A stretch of DNA of 47,904 nt from an uncultured Eubacteriales bacterium (GTDB lineage Bacteria; Bacillota; Clostridia; Christensenellales; Aristaeellaceae): the NCBI GenBank assembly GCA_902795275.1, contig CADBKQ010000016.1, positions 1 through 47,904 of the forward strand. The letters are read 5' to 3'. The notes under the pieces were generated by a model that saw nothing but the letters and a program-made list of their open reading frames with translations, ran no database searches and was not told the origin of the DNA. Positions 34,610-43,360 of this stretch are shown one piece after another (the first letter of the stretch is position 1; every line of letters begins with the position of its first letter). The position numbers and the translations under genes are program-made.

Positions 34610-34623
34610 CGGAGGAGGCGGCG

Positions 34624-35748
34624 ATGAAACAAATGCTGAAAACGCGGGGCCGTGACTGGCTGCTGGTCGTGGCTTTTTCCCTGGGGCTTCATTACCTGGT
34701 GATGGCGCTGCACCTGCTCGTTCAAAGCGGCTCCTTTTCCTTTGAACAGTTGGGCGGACTGATTTCCGACAGGCTGATGCAGCCGGGCGACGCCACGCGC
34801 TACATCGACGTGGCGCAGCATGGCTATGTGACCCAGGGCGAGAACATGATCAACCTGGTGTTTTATCCGCTGTATCCGCTGCTGATGCGCTGGCTGGGCT
34901 GGCTCACGTTCAGCCTGCCGCTGGCGGGCGTGATCATTTCCCATATCGGCTACAGCGTCGCTTCCATCCTGCTCTATGAACTGATCCTGCTGGACGGGGA
35001 AAGGCGCAACGCCTGGGACGGCGTGACGCTCCTGGCGCTGTATCCTTTTTCCCTGTTCGCCTTGGGCGTATTCACGGAAGGAATTTTCCTGGCGCTGTCC
35101 ATCGGCTGCCTGTATGCGCTGCGGAAGCGGAACTTTCCGGCGGCGGGAATCATCGGCTTTCTGGCGGCGCTGACCCGTACGCAGGGAATGCTGCTGTTTT
35201 TCCCGGCAATGTACGAATTGGTCACGCATCGGTTCGGCCCGCGGAAAGAAAAGCTCCGCTGGCAGGATGCGTTTCTGCTGCTGATTCCCGCGGGGTTCGG
35301 GGTGTATCTGGGCATCAACGCCGCGCTGTGGGGAAACTGCTTCCAGTTTTTGAAGTTCGAGGCGGGGGAGCCCTGGTATCAGAGCACCCAATGGATCGGC
35401 GAAAACATTGCCCAGCATTACAGCTTAGCCCAGAATTATCCCGGCTTGGCCTGGTTCATCTATTATTTACAGATCGCCCTGTACTTCGCCGTGCTGGGCG
35501 TGCTGTTCCTGGGCGCGTATAAAAAGGAACGGATGGCGTACCTGCTTTACGGCGGGGTCTATCTGGGCTTTTCCTACTTGTCCGGCTGGATGATCAGCGG
35601 GGGAAGATATATGCTGTGCTGCATTCCGGTCTACATCATTTTGTCCAAGCTGAAAGACGGGTTCATCCGACGCTTTCTGCTGCTGGCAGCGGGAATGCTG
35701 TTTACGCTGTACAGCTTCCTGTACCTCCGGGGCTACGCCATCATGTGA
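34624..35748 (+). CDS. PIG-V-like membrane mannosyltransferase
   Basis: A 374-residue polytopic protein with about nine membrane helices. The segments SDRLMQPGDATRYIDVAQHG, NLVFYPLYPLLMR, LALYPFSLFALGVFTEGIFL and ALTRTQGMLLFFPA are typical of the PIG-V/GPI mannosyltransferase 2-like family of GT-C enzymes, which transfer mannose from a polyprenyl donor on the outer face of the membrane. The D-A-x-Y region after the first helix carries the presumed catalytic acid. In bacteria the acceptor is unknown. I chose the ATG at 34624 after GGAGGAGG; the ATG at 34606 overlapping the upstream stop is an alternative. Confidence 0.8.
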   Translation: MKQMLKTRGRDWLLVVAFSLGLHYLVMALHLLVQSGSFSFEQLGGLISDRLMQPGDATRYIDVAQHGYVTQGENMINLVFYPLYPLLMRWLGWLTFSLPLAGVIISHIGYSVASILLYELILLDGERRNAWDGVTLLALYPFSLFALGVFTEGIFLALSIGCLYALRKRNFPAAGIIGFLAALTRTQGMLLFFPAMYELVTHRFGPRKEKLRWQDAFLLLIPAGFGVYLGINAALWGNCFQFLKFEAGEPWYQSTQWIGENIAQHYSLAQNYPGLAWFIYYLQIALYFAVLGVLFLGAYKKERMAYLLYGGVYLGFSYLSGWMISGGRYMLCCIPVYIILSKLKDGFIRRFLLLAAGMLFTLYSFLYLRGYAIM

Positions 35749-35755
35749 TCTAAAA

Positions 35756-35781
35756 CCTTCCCCCTCGAGGGGAAGGCTTTT
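35756..35781 (+). terminator. Terminator after the mannosyltransferase gene
   Basis: CCTTCCCC (35756-35763) pairs with GGGGAAGG (35769-35776), followed by CTTTT. The T-run is short. Confidence 0.65.
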
Positions 35782-35839
35782 GGCTGGGCTTCCCACTTTG
35801 AACACAAAACAATCTGTACTCTGAAAAAAGGAGTTTTCT

Positions 35840-36286
35840 ATGATCATAACGCATTCTGCGGAAGAGACCCGTGCCTTGGGCGCAAAGTTAGCGGCGCATC
35901 TGCAACCGGGGGACGTGGTGCTGCTGAAAGGGGATTTAGGGGCGGGAAAGAGCGAACTGGCCCGGGGCGTGGCCCGGGGCCTGGGCATTTCCGGCCCGGT
36001 GCCCAGCCCATCCTTTACCATCCTGAACGCCTACGACGAGGGCAGCGTTCCCCTGTATCATTTTGACTGGTACCGCATCCACGACCCCGACGAAATCGGG
36101 GAAATGGGCTTTGAGGAACAGTTGGGCGGCGACGGCGTCGCGCTGATCGAATGGAGCGAACGGGCGCCGGAATACCTGCCGGAGCGGACGCTGAATATTA
36201 TAATCCGCACGGTGGATGAGAACACAAGGGAAATCACGATGGAGCCCCATGGCGGGTTCTGTTTCCGGGAGGATATGCTGTTATGA
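35840..36286 (+). CDS. tsaE: tRNA t6A ATPase TsaE
   Basis: A 148-residue P-loop ATPase that supports the TsaB-TsaD complex in making N6-threonylcarbamoyladenosine at position 37 of ANN-decoding tRNAs. Walker A LKGDLGAGKSELARGVARGL at about 30-49, then SPSFTILNAYDEG, YHFDWYRI and IEWSERAPEYLP, all family motifs. Strong AAAAGGAG site. Its stop overlaps the tsaB start (ATGA). A clear promoter was not found in the 60 bases ahead. Confidence 0.96.
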   Translation: MIITHSAEETRALGAKLAAHLQPGDVVLLKGDLGAGKSELARGVARGLGISGPVPSPSFTILNAYDEGSVPLYHFDWYRIHDPDEIGEMGFEEQLGGDGVALIEWSERAPEYLPERTLNIIIRTVDENTREITMEPHGGFCFREDMLL

Positions 36287-36981
36287 TTCTGTTTTGCCTG
36301 GACACCTCCGGCCCGGTGGCGGGCGTGGCGCTGATACAGGACGGCGCGGTGCGTTACGAGGCCATGGCCGTGAACGCCTTTACCCATTCCCAATCCATCC
36401 TGCCCATGGCGGAGGAAGCCTACAAGCACACCGGCCTGGACATCAGCCAGACGGATTATTTCGCCGTCACCGTCGGCCCCGGTTCCTTTACCGGCGTGCG
36501 CATCGGCGTCAGCACGGTGAAGGGGCTGGCCCATGCGGTTGGAAAGCCCTGCGTCGCTGTGGACGCGCTGGAAGCGATGGCGGCGGGAGTGCAGCATTTT
36601 AACGGAGTCATCTGTCCCATCCAGGACGCGCGGGCGGGGCAGGTCTACGGCGCGGCGTTCGCGGGGGAAACCCTGGAACGGCTGCTCCCTGACGAACCCA
36701 TCCGGCTGGAGGATTATCTTGAAAAGGTGTCCGCCTTCGGGAAAGACATGCTTTTCTTAGGCGACGGCATGCCGGTACACTGGCAGAAGATCGAGGAAGC
36801 GCTCGGCAGCCGGGCGCAGTTCGCCCCGCCGCACCTTTCTTTCCTGCGTCCCGCGTCGGCAGCCTGGCTGGCCTGGAACAAGCGGGACGAAGCGGTGGAA
36901 TACAGGAACCTGTCGCCGCTGTACCTGCGCCCGCCGCAGGCGGAACGGCAGAAGAACCTGAGGGAGCGCGGCCATGAGTGA
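36283..36981 (+). CDS. tsaB: tRNA t6A scaffold protein TsaB
   Basis: A 232-residue ASKHA-fold protein, the inactive partner and scaffold of TsaD. The N-terminus is LDTSGPVAGVALIQDG and the middle has VGPGSFTGVRIGVSTVKGLA, the family signature. It also has QDARAGQVYGAAF. tsaD itself is not in this window. It overlaps tsaE by four bases and rimI by eight, showing tight coupling. Confidence 0.96.
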   Translation: MILFCLDTSGPVAGVALIQDGAVRYEAMAVNAFTHSQSILPMAEEAYKHTGLDISQTDYFAVTVGPGSFTGVRIGVSTVKGLAHAVGKPCVAVDALEAMAAGVQHFNGVICPIQDARAGQVYGAAFAGETLERLLPDEPIRLEDYLEKVSAFGKDMLFLGDGMPVHWQKIEEALGSRAQFAPPHLSFLRPASAAWLAWNKRDEAVEYRNLSPLYLRPPQAERQKNLRERGHE

Positions 36982-37468
36982 GTATTTGATTCGCCGGATG
37001 ACCCTGGCCGATGTGGACGGGGTGTACGCCATCGAGAGCGCTTCCTTCCCCAAGCCCTGGAATCGGGAGGATTTTGTGAAGGAGATGACCGCCAACGCCT
37101 GCGCCCGGTATCTGGTGGCGGAGGAAGCGGGGGAGATCATCGGTTTCGCCGGGGCGTGGATCGTGCTGGACGAGGCGCACATCACCAACATCGCCGTGCT
37201 GAAAGATCATCGGGGCCGGGGCATTGGCAAGGCGCTGACGCAGGCCCTGCTGCAATACGCCGCCAACCTGGGCGTGGTGTACGCCACCCTGGAGGTGCGC
37301 AGAAGCAACGAAATTGCCCAGAAACTGTACAAGTCCCTGGGCTTTGAGTATGTGGGCCTGAGAAAAAAGTATTACGAAAACAACGGCGAGGACGCCTTCA
37401 TCTTCTGTTGTCAGCGCATGCCCGAACCTGCCCCGGACTTTGAGGAGCCCGAAACGGTACATGAATAA
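36974..37468 (+). CDS. rimI: Ribosomal protein S18 N-acetyltransferase RimI
   Basis: A 164-residue GNAT acetyltransferase. Motif A for acetyl-CoA binding is NIAVLKDHRGRGIGKALTQA, followed by LEVRRSNEIAQKLYKSLGFE and YYENNGEDAF, as in RimI, which acetylates the N-terminus of ribosomal protein S18. About 15 acidic residues extend the usual C-terminus. The order tsaE-tsaB-rimI is common in Firmicutes. Confidence 0.92.
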   Translation: MSEYLIRRMTLADVDGVYAIESASFPKPWNREDFVKEMTANACARYLVAEEAGEIIGFAGAWIVLDEAHITNIAVLKDHRGRGIGKALTQALLQYAANLGVVYATLEVRRSNEIAQKLYKSLGFEYVGLRKKYYENNGEDAFIFCCQRMPEPAPDFEEPETVHE

Positions 37469-37474
37469 AACAAC

Positions 37475-37514
37475 AAAAAAACTCCCCTTCCGAAGCGGTT
37501 GTTCGGGAGGGGAG
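37475..37514 (-). terminator. Terminator of rqcH
   Basis: 37482-37494 (CTCCCCTTCCGAA) pairs with 37502-37514 (TTCGGGAGGGGAG) with one mismatch; on the minus strand it is followed by seven T (37481-37475). It may also slow transcription from rimI. Confidence 0.8.
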
Positions 37515-37523
37515 GAAGATGCG

Positions 37524-39260
37524 CTATATTCGTTTCATATGGGCGATTTCGCCCTCAGCGGTATTGATGACCGCTGTTTTTTGATTGGTATAAATCACGA
37601 ACCCCGCCGGAGAGCCGCCGGGCTTTTTCACATATTTCCGGAGCGTATAATCGACTGGTACGGAAACGCCTTTTCCCTTGGAGTACCAGGCGGCCAGCCG
37701 CAGGGCCATCGAAAGCGATTCAGGGGATGGATGCTCGGACTTAACAATCACATGGGAACCGGGCATGTCCTTGGCGTGCAGCCAGGTGTCCGTGCCACGG
37801 GCGGACCCCGTGACCCGGTCGTTCTGCGCGCTGTTTTTGCCTACGATGATTTCCGTTCCATCCGGCGCTTCAAAGCGCATCGGCGCGCTTTCGGGGGACT
37901 TCGGTTTCTTTTTTCCGTTCTTTGCTCCGGCAGGCTTCAAGATGCCGCCGTCCTCCAATGCTTTTCGCACGTCGGCCATGTCCTGCTCGGTTTCGCTTTC
38001 TTCCAGGTCAAACAGCGCCTGCTCCAGCAGTTCCATTTCCTTGAGCGTTTTTTCCTTTTGCTCTTTTGCCAGCTCCTGGGCGACCCGCGCTTTGCGGTAG
38101 CGCTTAAAATATTTCTGCGCGTTCTGGGCGGGCGTCAGCGCCACGTCCAGGGCAATTTCCATCACGCCGCCCTGGGGATCGTAAAAGTTAGGCAGCGCCA
38201 CGGTTTCCGCGCCCCGCGGCACCAAGTACGCCTGGGCGGTGAGCAGCTCGCCCGCCATGCGGTATTCTTCCATCCGCGCGCTGGCGGTCAGTTCTTCTTC
38301 CTGCAGGGCCAGCTTCTTTTCGTCCCGTTCCAGATGGGTTTTGATCAGCCGCTTGAGCGCCTGGCTCTTCTGGTTCATCCGATCCCGGCGATCCCGGCCG
38401 AAGTAGAAGGCGTCCAGCGCCGCGGACAGGGTCGGGAATGGCTTTTGCAGAGACGGTTCCAGGCTCAAATAGGGGAAAGGCAGCACGTCAGCCATCAGCC
38501 CGTCCGGCCCCATCTGGGCGGTGGGCCGCGCCATGGCGGGCATGCGCCGGAACAGGGAGCAGACGATACCGGAGAGCTCCGCAACGTCCAAATCCCCCAG
38601 GTCTGTTTTGTGCATGCCGGTAGCGCGGAAAGCAATTTCCCGGGCGGCGGCGGGAGAGAGGCCCCGGATGGAAGCGGACAGCGCTTTGTCAACAGGGCCG
38701 GAAAGTTGGAATAGGCGCTCGGAAAGCAATGCTTCCGTCAATTCCGCCGGATCGATTTTATCCTGGACGGGCGGCGGCACGAAGGGAAGGCCCGGCAGCG
38801 CCTGGCGCACCCGGCTCATGTCCCCGGACACATGGCGGATGGCGTCCACGATGCGCCCGTCCTTCACCAGCGTCAGGTTGCTGTGGCGGCCCATCAGCTC
38901 CAGGTATAATTCCCGCGGCGCGCTGTCGCCCAGTTCGTCCTTGTTTTCAATCGTCAGCACCAGCACCCGGTCGCCGCCAAGCTGATTCAGGCCGGTCAGC
39001 CTGCCGCCCTGGAGATGCTTGCGCATGAGCATGCAGAACATGGGCGCGTCGGCAGGATTCTGGTAATTCGCCTCCGTCAGGTGCGCCCGGGCGAAAGAGG
39101 GCGCGGCGGACAGTAATAATTTATGGTTCTTTCCCTGGGCGCGGATCGTCAGCACCAGCATATCCTTTTCCGGCTGGCTGACCTTTTCCACGCGGCCATC
39201 CTGTAAAGTTTCTCCCAGTTCCCGGGCCATAAAGCCCAGGGTCAGGCCATCCATTGGCAT
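37524..39260 (-). CDS. rqcH: Ribosome quality control protein RqcH (NFACT family)
   Basis: A 578-residue NFACT protein, relative of Rqc2/NEMF and of the streptococcal fibronectin-binding FbpA. It binds stalled 50S-peptidyl-tRNA complexes and adds alanine tails. NFACT-N domain at residues 1-270 (MPMDGLTLGFMARELGETL with the Asp of MDG), a coiled coil (about 280-430, many Glu/Lys/Leu) and NFACT-R near 455-570 (EIIVGKNSAQNDRVTG, DTWLHAKDMPGSHVIV). Start ATG at 39260 with AAGGAG about 12 bases upstream. Confidence 0.95.
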   Translation of the reverse strand: MPMDGLTLGFMARELGETLQDGRVEKVSQPEKDMLVLTIRAQGKNHKLLLSAAPSFARAHLTEANYQNPADAPMFCMLMRKHLQGGRLTGLNQLGGDRVLVLTIENKDELGDSAPRELYLELMGRHSNLTLVKDGRIVDAIRHVSGDMSRVRQALPGLPFVPPPVQDKIDPAELTEALLSERLFQLSGPVDKALSASIRGLSPAAAREIAFRATGMHKTDLGDLDVAELSGIVCSLFRRMPAMARPTAQMGPDGLMADVLPFPYLSLEPSLQKPFPTLSAALDAFYFGRDRRDRMNQKSQALKRLIKTHLERDEKKLALQEEELTASARMEEYRMAGELLTAQAYLVPRGAETVALPNFYDPQGGVMEIALDVALTPAQNAQKYFKRYRKARVAQELAKEQKEKTLKEMELLEQALFDLEESETEQDMADVRKALEDGGILKPAGAKNGKKKPKSPESAPMRFEAPDGTEIIVGKNSAQNDRVTGSARGTDTWLHAKDMPGSHVIVKSEHPSPESLSMALRLAAWYSKGKGVSVPVDYTLRKYVKKPGGSPAGFVIYTNQKTAVINTAEGEIAHMKRI

Positions 39261-39314
39261 GATATCATAAATCTCCTTATACGGCTGTGCCCGATAGAAC
39301 AGGGCAGAAAATGT

Positions 39315-40130
39315 TCAATCCCGATGAACTCTTGCGTAAATCATGGAAAGACCGGCTCCGCCAATGATATTGCCGATTGTGACGGGAAGCAGATTTTTCA
39401 GCAGATAAGCGCTTATGGTTACCTGGGTCAGATAACCTTCGGGCAGAGGATAGCTCACGTCGAAACGATGCCATATGAAAGACGAACCCATGTACTTTCC
39501 CAACAGCACCCCTAACGGAACATAAAACATATTTGCCACCGAATGCTCAAAACCGCAAAGCACGAAAAGCATGACAGGGAAGAAACAGCAAAGCGCCTTT
39601 CCTGCCGCGTGATCCGCGCCGGAAGCCATCCAAACAGCGCCGCACACCAGGATATTGCAGCCGATGCCCCGCAGCAGGGCCGCGTCAAAAGGCAGCGTGC
39701 ATTTTGCCATGGCAATGGACATAAAGGAAGCGGTCAGGTCTTTATTCCATAGAAATCCACTGGCCATGACCAGACGCGCCATGATGCCGGAACCCAGTAT
39801 GTTTCCAAGGTACACGAAGCACCAGTTCCGAAGCACGCCCGTCCATTTCACTTTTCCGTTCAGCGCCGGGCCAGCCATCAGGCAATTGCCGGTGAACAGT
39901 TCGGCTCCGGCCATGACCACCAGGATCAGCCCCGTGGGGAACACGCAAGCGCCCAGCAGCTTGCCCAGGCCGCCGCCCACGCCGGAAGACACGACCGTGC
40001 TTCCCAGCGCGCCGAAAGCGATGAACATGCCCGCCAGAATGCCGAGCAAAAGCAGATTGGGAATGCTCAGGGACGCTTTTCCCTGGGCGATGGTTTCCCA
40101 TTTCCGGGTGATTTCTTTAGTTGAAAGCAC
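39315..40130 (-). CDS. Formate/nitrite transporter family channel
   Basis: A 271-residue FNT-family pentameric channel for formate, nitrite or similar monovalent anions, with six membrane helices. Motifs: LLLLGILAGMFIAFGALGST at the first helix, AGAELFTGNCLM (conserved in FocA/NirC), NWCFVYLGNILGS and FEHSVANMFYVPL with the pore histidine region. GTG start at 40130 preceded by AAGGAGG; the frame is open far upstream, but that part is the kinase-like gene read in another frame. The gene begins 28 bases after the kinase-like gene, so they probably form an operon. Confidence 0.92.
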   Translation of the reverse strand: MLSTKEITRKWETIAQGKASLSIPNLLLLGILAGMFIAFGALGSTVVSSGVGGGLGKLLGACVFPTGLILVVMAGAELFTGNCLMAGPALNGKVKWTGVLRNWCFVYLGNILGSGIMARLVMASGFLWNKDLTASFMSIAMAKCTLPFDAALLRGIGCNILVCGAVWMASGADHAAGKALCCFFPVMLFVLCGFEHSVANMFYVPLGVLLGKYMGSSFIWHRFDVSYPLPEGYLTQVTISAYLLKNLLPVTIGNIIGGAGLSMIYARVHRD

Positions 40131-40158
40131 GGCTGTTTCCTCCTTGGCAATGGAAATT

Positions 40159-41019
40159 TTATAACCTGCACCAGCCCACCGCTTCGCGCCAGGCGTCCTG
40201 GAAGGCGCGCATGGAAGGATAGCGGTCGGACTTTTTCTGTTTTGTCGCCTTGGACGCAACCTGGAACAAAGGCTTGGGCCCAACCCATTTTTTGAGGGAG
40301 CGGTCGTCGTTGTCGCCGAAAAACGCGAATGCCAGCGCACCCATATTATATAGGGTGGTGGTTTCGTCCAGGGCGGCATCCAGTTCTGTTTCCTCCGGTG
40401 CCATAAACTGCGGAGAACCGCGCATCTGGCCTTTGTCGTTGAACGCGGGCTTTCGGCGATACAGGTCGATGCCGCACACAATCGCTTCGTTTTTTCCAAA
40501 GTCGATCAGCACATGGCCGTCGTGAAAATTGGAAGCGATGATGCCGTCGCGGGCGAAGGCCGCGTGCAGGTCGATCACATTCTCCAGCATCGTCAGCGTG
40601 CTGACAAGGGGCAGCCTGCGCGCCTGATCCCGCACGGAGTAATACTTCAGCTGTCCGTTCAGCGGCAGCGCGTCGCGCCACTCAAAGACGGCGGCATATC
40701 CTTCGCCCGTTGAACCGCACGCCAGGAGCTTGACCAGGGCTGGGTGGCTCCGTTCATACAGCGGCATGGCCTGGTGAAGCGTGTAGATCGCGTCCGTGGG
40801 CGGACACCGGAAGTTGAGCGTCCGCGCGCCGGCGTATTTCACAAATAGCTTCCCGTAGCGTCCTTCCACCCCGAAGCACAAATTTCCTGTCGGCAGCTGA
40901 TCCCATACCCGGAAGACGGTTCCATAGGCTTTCAGCCATCGCAAATCGGGTTCTTCCCAGGCTTCATAGGGAATTCCGTCGATCTGGCATTGCATCGGCG
41001 TCTGCCTCCCTTCCTCCAT
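40159..41019 (-). CDS. Serine/threonine protein kinase-like protein, degenerate active site
   Basis: A 286-residue protein with kinase-like features. A Lys in KLFVKYAG could be the ATP-binding lysine. The region IASNFHDGHVLIDF aligns with the catalytic loop but lacks His-Arg-Asp. IDLYRR stands at the DFG position. RGSPQFMAPEE is a clear activation-segment end (APE motif). There is no membrane helix or sensor domain. Either it is a divergent active kinase or a pseudokinase. I chose the ATG at 41019 because of AAAGGAGG. Possible partner of the formate/nitrite channel downstream. Confidence 0.7.
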   Translation of the reverse strand: MEEGRQTPMQCQIDGIPYEAWEEPDLRWLKAYGTVFRVWDQLPTGNLCFGVEGRYGKLFVKYAGARTLNFRCPPTDAIYTLHQAMPLYERSHPALVKLLACGSTGEGYAAVFEWRDALPLNGQLKYYSVRDQARRLPLVSTLTMLENVIDLHAAFARDGIIASNFHDGHVLIDFGKNEAIVCGIDLYRRKPAFNDKGQMRGSPQFMAPEETELDAALDETTTLYNMGALAFAFFGDNDDRSLKKWVGPKPLFQVASKATKQKKSDRYPSMRAFQDAWREAVGWCRL

Positions 41020-41117
41020 GGAACCGCCTCCTTTCCGCCGGATGCATTCTTTTCCGTTATTATACCATAACGCCTGCCGCCTTTCCCTTCGGGAGCCGGC
41101 AGGACGGCCAACCGCCC

Positions 41118-41143
41118 TTCGGGCCGGTTGCCTCGTTATTATA
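41118..41143 (-). promoter_or_regulatory. Candidate promoter and hairpin upstream of the kinase-like gene
   Basis: On the minus strand TATAAT at 41143-41138, with a CAACCG/CGGTTG hairpin directly downstream. A second TATAAT lies at 41064-41059. Neither has a good -35, so which is used cannot be decided. Confidence 0.3.
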
Positions 41144-41203
41144 CAACAAAAATCGCTTTCCGCATAGAGGCAGAAAGCGATTTGCAAACGGAGAAATCAA
41201 GAT

Positions 41204-41563
41204 TCAGGTGTCTTTGGGCCGGGGCTTGAAACAGACTGCCGTTAAAAAACCGAAAAACACGGCGGCGGCGATGCCTCCCGCGGCAGCCTGCATTCCGCCG
41301 GTAAACGCCCCGAGCAGCCCTTTTTCCTGGACGGCGGAAATTGTGCCCTGCGCCAGCAGATGGCCAAACCCGGTGAGCGGAACCGTGGCCCCCGCCGCGC
41401 CGAAACGGACGATGGGGCCGTACAGCCCGGCGGCGCTGAGGATGACGCCCGCGGTGATGTACAGCACCAGGATGCGGGCAGGGGTCAGCTTGGTTTTTAA
41501 TATCAGCGCCTCACCGATCACGCAGAGCAGCCCGCCGGTCAGGAACACTTTGAGATAGGTCAT
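41204..41563 (-). CDS. spoVAE: Stage V sporulation protein AE
   Basis: A 119-residue membrane protein of the SpoVA channel, which moves calcium-dipicolinate into and out of the spore. Several hydrophobic helices; motifs GGLLCVIGEAL, LTPARILVLYITAGV and VPLTGFGHLL are family-typical. Its start codon overlaps the spoVAD stop by one base. It is the last gene of the operon. Confidence 0.93.
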   Translation of the reverse strand: MTYLKVFLTGGLLCVIGEALILKTKLTPARILVLYITAGVILSAAGLYGPIVRFGAAGATVPLTGFGHLLAQGTISAVQEKGLLGAFTGGMQAAAGGIAAAVFFGFLTAVCFKPRPKDT

Positions 41564-42588
41564 TACGCTTCATCTCCTCCTTCCAGCACGACCGCGTGGG
41601 CCACGCCGGGAATGGTTTCTCCCTGCTGGCTGGTGGTGGGGCTGAGCAGCGCGCCCGTTGCCATGAACAGCACCCGCTTCCATTCCCCGGTGTGCAGCCT
41701 GGGCAGGATCATCGCACTCAGCACCGACGCCGAGCAGCCGCACCCGCTGGCCCCGGCGTGCACGTCATCCTTGGGATCAAAGACGCACAGGCCGCAGTCC
41801 ATGTACTGGCTTTCGCGAAGCGGAAAACCGCTTTCTTCCATCAGCTCAGTCAGGATCTCGCTGCCGACCCGCCCCAGGTCGCCGGTGATGATCTGGTCGT
41901 AATCTTTCGGCTTTCGCCCCGTATCGAGAAAGTGACGCTTGAGCGTATCAGCCGCCGCCGGAGCCATGCACGCGCCCATGTTGTTGGCGTCGCGGATGCC
42001 CATGTCCACCACCTGCCCGACAGTCGCCATCTCCGTTCTCGCCAGATAATTTCCTTCGTCCCCCAGCAGGCAGGCCCCGGTGCCGGTCACTGTCCATTGG
42101 GCCGCCATGGTGCGCTGGTTGCCGTATTCCAAGGGGAAGCGGTACTGCCGCTCGGCGGTGCAGTAGTGGCTTCCCGCCGCGCAGAGCACGGGGGAAGCGT
42201 AGCCGCCGTCCACCAGCATGCTGCCTAAAATCAGGGATTCCGCCATGGTGGAGCAGGCCCCGTACAGGCCCAGGAAAGGAACGGACAATTCCCTTGCCGC
42301 CAGGGACGCGGCCATGATCTGGTTCAGCAGATCGCCGCCCAGCAGCGCCTGAACCCGCTCTTTCGGCACATTCGCTTTTTTGAGGCAGCGTTCGCAGGCT
42401 TCCTGAAAAATGGCGTGCTCCGCCTGCTCATAGCTTTTCTGCCCGTACAGCGCGTCTTCCAGCACAAAGTCGAAGGCCGTGCTCAGCGGCCCCCGGCCTT
42501 CCTTGGGCCCAACCACTGCCGCGCTGGACAGGATGCGGGGGCGGTTGGGAAACGCAATCGTGTGTTCCCCGATCCGGTGCTTTCCCAT
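41563..42588 (-). CDS. spoVAD: Stage V sporulation protein AD
   Basis: A 341-residue soluble thiolase-fold SpoVA component that binds dipicolinic acid. Motifs: LGGDLLNQIMAASLAAREL, FLGLYGACSTMAESL, GSHYCTAERQYRFPLEYGNQ, and the C-terminal GASGCGCSASV. I chose ATG at 42588 (MGKHRIGEHT) because AGGTGG lies eight bases ahead; two GTG codons just upstream are alternatives. Confidence 0.95.
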   Translation of the reverse strand: MGKHRIGEHTIAFPNRPRILSSAAVVGPKEGRGPLSTAFDFVLEDALYGQKSYEQAEHAIFQEACERCLKKANVPKERVQALLGGDLLNQIMAASLAARELSVPFLGLYGACSTMAESLILGSMLVDGGYASPVLCAAGSHYCTAERQYRFPLEYGNQRTMAAQWTVTGTGACLLGDEGNYLARTEMATVGQVVDMGIRDANNMGACMAPAAADTLKRHFLDTGRKPKDYDQIITGDLGRVGSEILTELMEESGFPLRESQYMDCGLCVFDPKDDVHAGASGCGCSASVLSAMILPRLHTGEWKRVLFMATGALLSPTTSQQGETIPGVAHAVVLEGGDEA

Positions 42589-42593
42589 TCCGT

Positions 42594-43055
42594 TCACCAC
42601 CTGATGAAATAATAGAGGATGCCGACGATCACCGAAGCGCTGATGCCGTAGACCAGCACCGGCCCGGCGATGGTGAACAGCCGCGCGCCGGTGCCCAGCA
42701 CCCAGCCCTCGGGCTTGAATTCCATGGCAGGGGAGACCATGGCGTTGGCAAAGCCCGTGATCGGCACCACCGTGCCCGCCCCGGCGTACCGGGCGATTTT
42801 ATCGAACACCCCGATGCCGGTGAGCAGTGCGGTCAGGAAAATGAGCGTGATCGAAGCGAAAGCGGAAGCGTCCGCGGAAGCGAGCCCCAGCCAGCGATGG
42901 CCCGCGTCGGCAATTGCCTGACCCAGCATGCAGATGCCGCCGCCCACCCAGAAGGCGCGCAGGCAGCCCTGGCCCAGCTTGGACTTGGGCGTCAGCCGTT
43001 TCACTAATTCCATGTAGCGCTCCCGCGCCTGGTTATGGTCTGCTTTCTGCTGCAT
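42594..43055 (-). CDS. spoVAC: Stage V sporulation protein AC
   Basis: A 153-residue membrane protein; SpoVAC acts as a mechanosensitive channel in B. subtilis spores. Family motifs: FWVGGGICMLGQAI, GVFDKIARYAGAGTVVPITG, FANAMVSPAMEFKPEG. I chose ATG at 43055, with AAAGGA nine bases upstream; ATG at 43073 lacks a site. Separated from spoVAB by about 300 bases that contain repeat element C, an unusual gap for this operon. Confidence 0.95.
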   Translation of the reverse strand: MQQKADHNQARERYMELVKRLTPKSKLGQGCLRAFWVGGGICMLGQAIADAGHRWLGLASADASAFASITLIFLTALLTGIGVFDKIARYAGAGTVVPITGFANAMVSPAMEFKPEGWVLGTGARLFTIAGPVLVYGISASVIVGILYYFIRW

Positions 43056-43360
43056 GGCTTTGCGTCCTTTCATTTCGGATCGGAGGAAGGGAAGAAACGT
43101 CCCGCACCCGGATCTCCCGATTGCCGGGCCGGGGCAGATAATCCAGGGGATGGGGGAAAGGGGAATGATACATAGACGCCTCGTTTCTTAATTGGACAGT
43201 TTAAGTGATGAAATAGGGATTAGGGATTAGGGAATAGGGATTAGAGAATAGGGATTAGAGAGAGCGTGTGCGATACGATTGGAAGAGTATTAAAAAAGCA
43301 TAACAAAATGCCTAATCCCTAATCCCTATTCCCTAATCCCTCCGTTTCTTAAAGTCTCTC
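43056..43360. other. Interruption of the spoVA operon
   Basis: The gap between spoVAB and spoVAC holds repeat element C (43216-43343) and about 150 bases without recognisable signals. The 10-base direct repeat CGTTTCTTAA occurs at 43182-43191 and 43343-43352, flanking the element. I see no gene here. Confidence 0.6.
43216..43343 (-). repeat. Heptamer-armed inverted repeat, copy C
   Basis: Plus-strand left arm has six 7-bp units, mostly GGGATTA with GGGAATA and GAGAATA variants (43216-43257). Right arm: TAATCCC, TAATCCC, TATTCCC, TAATCCC (43313-43340). In transcription direction (minus) the core starts GCATTTTGTTATGCTTTTTT and ends CGCACACGC. It begins about 18 bases after the spoVAB stop codon. 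Same architecture as copies A and B with a different unit. Confidence 0.9.

Noticed and set aside
37440..38714. Plus-strand extension beyond rimI opposite rqcH
   Set aside because: It runs through the rqcH terminator and shadows NFACT coding sequence.
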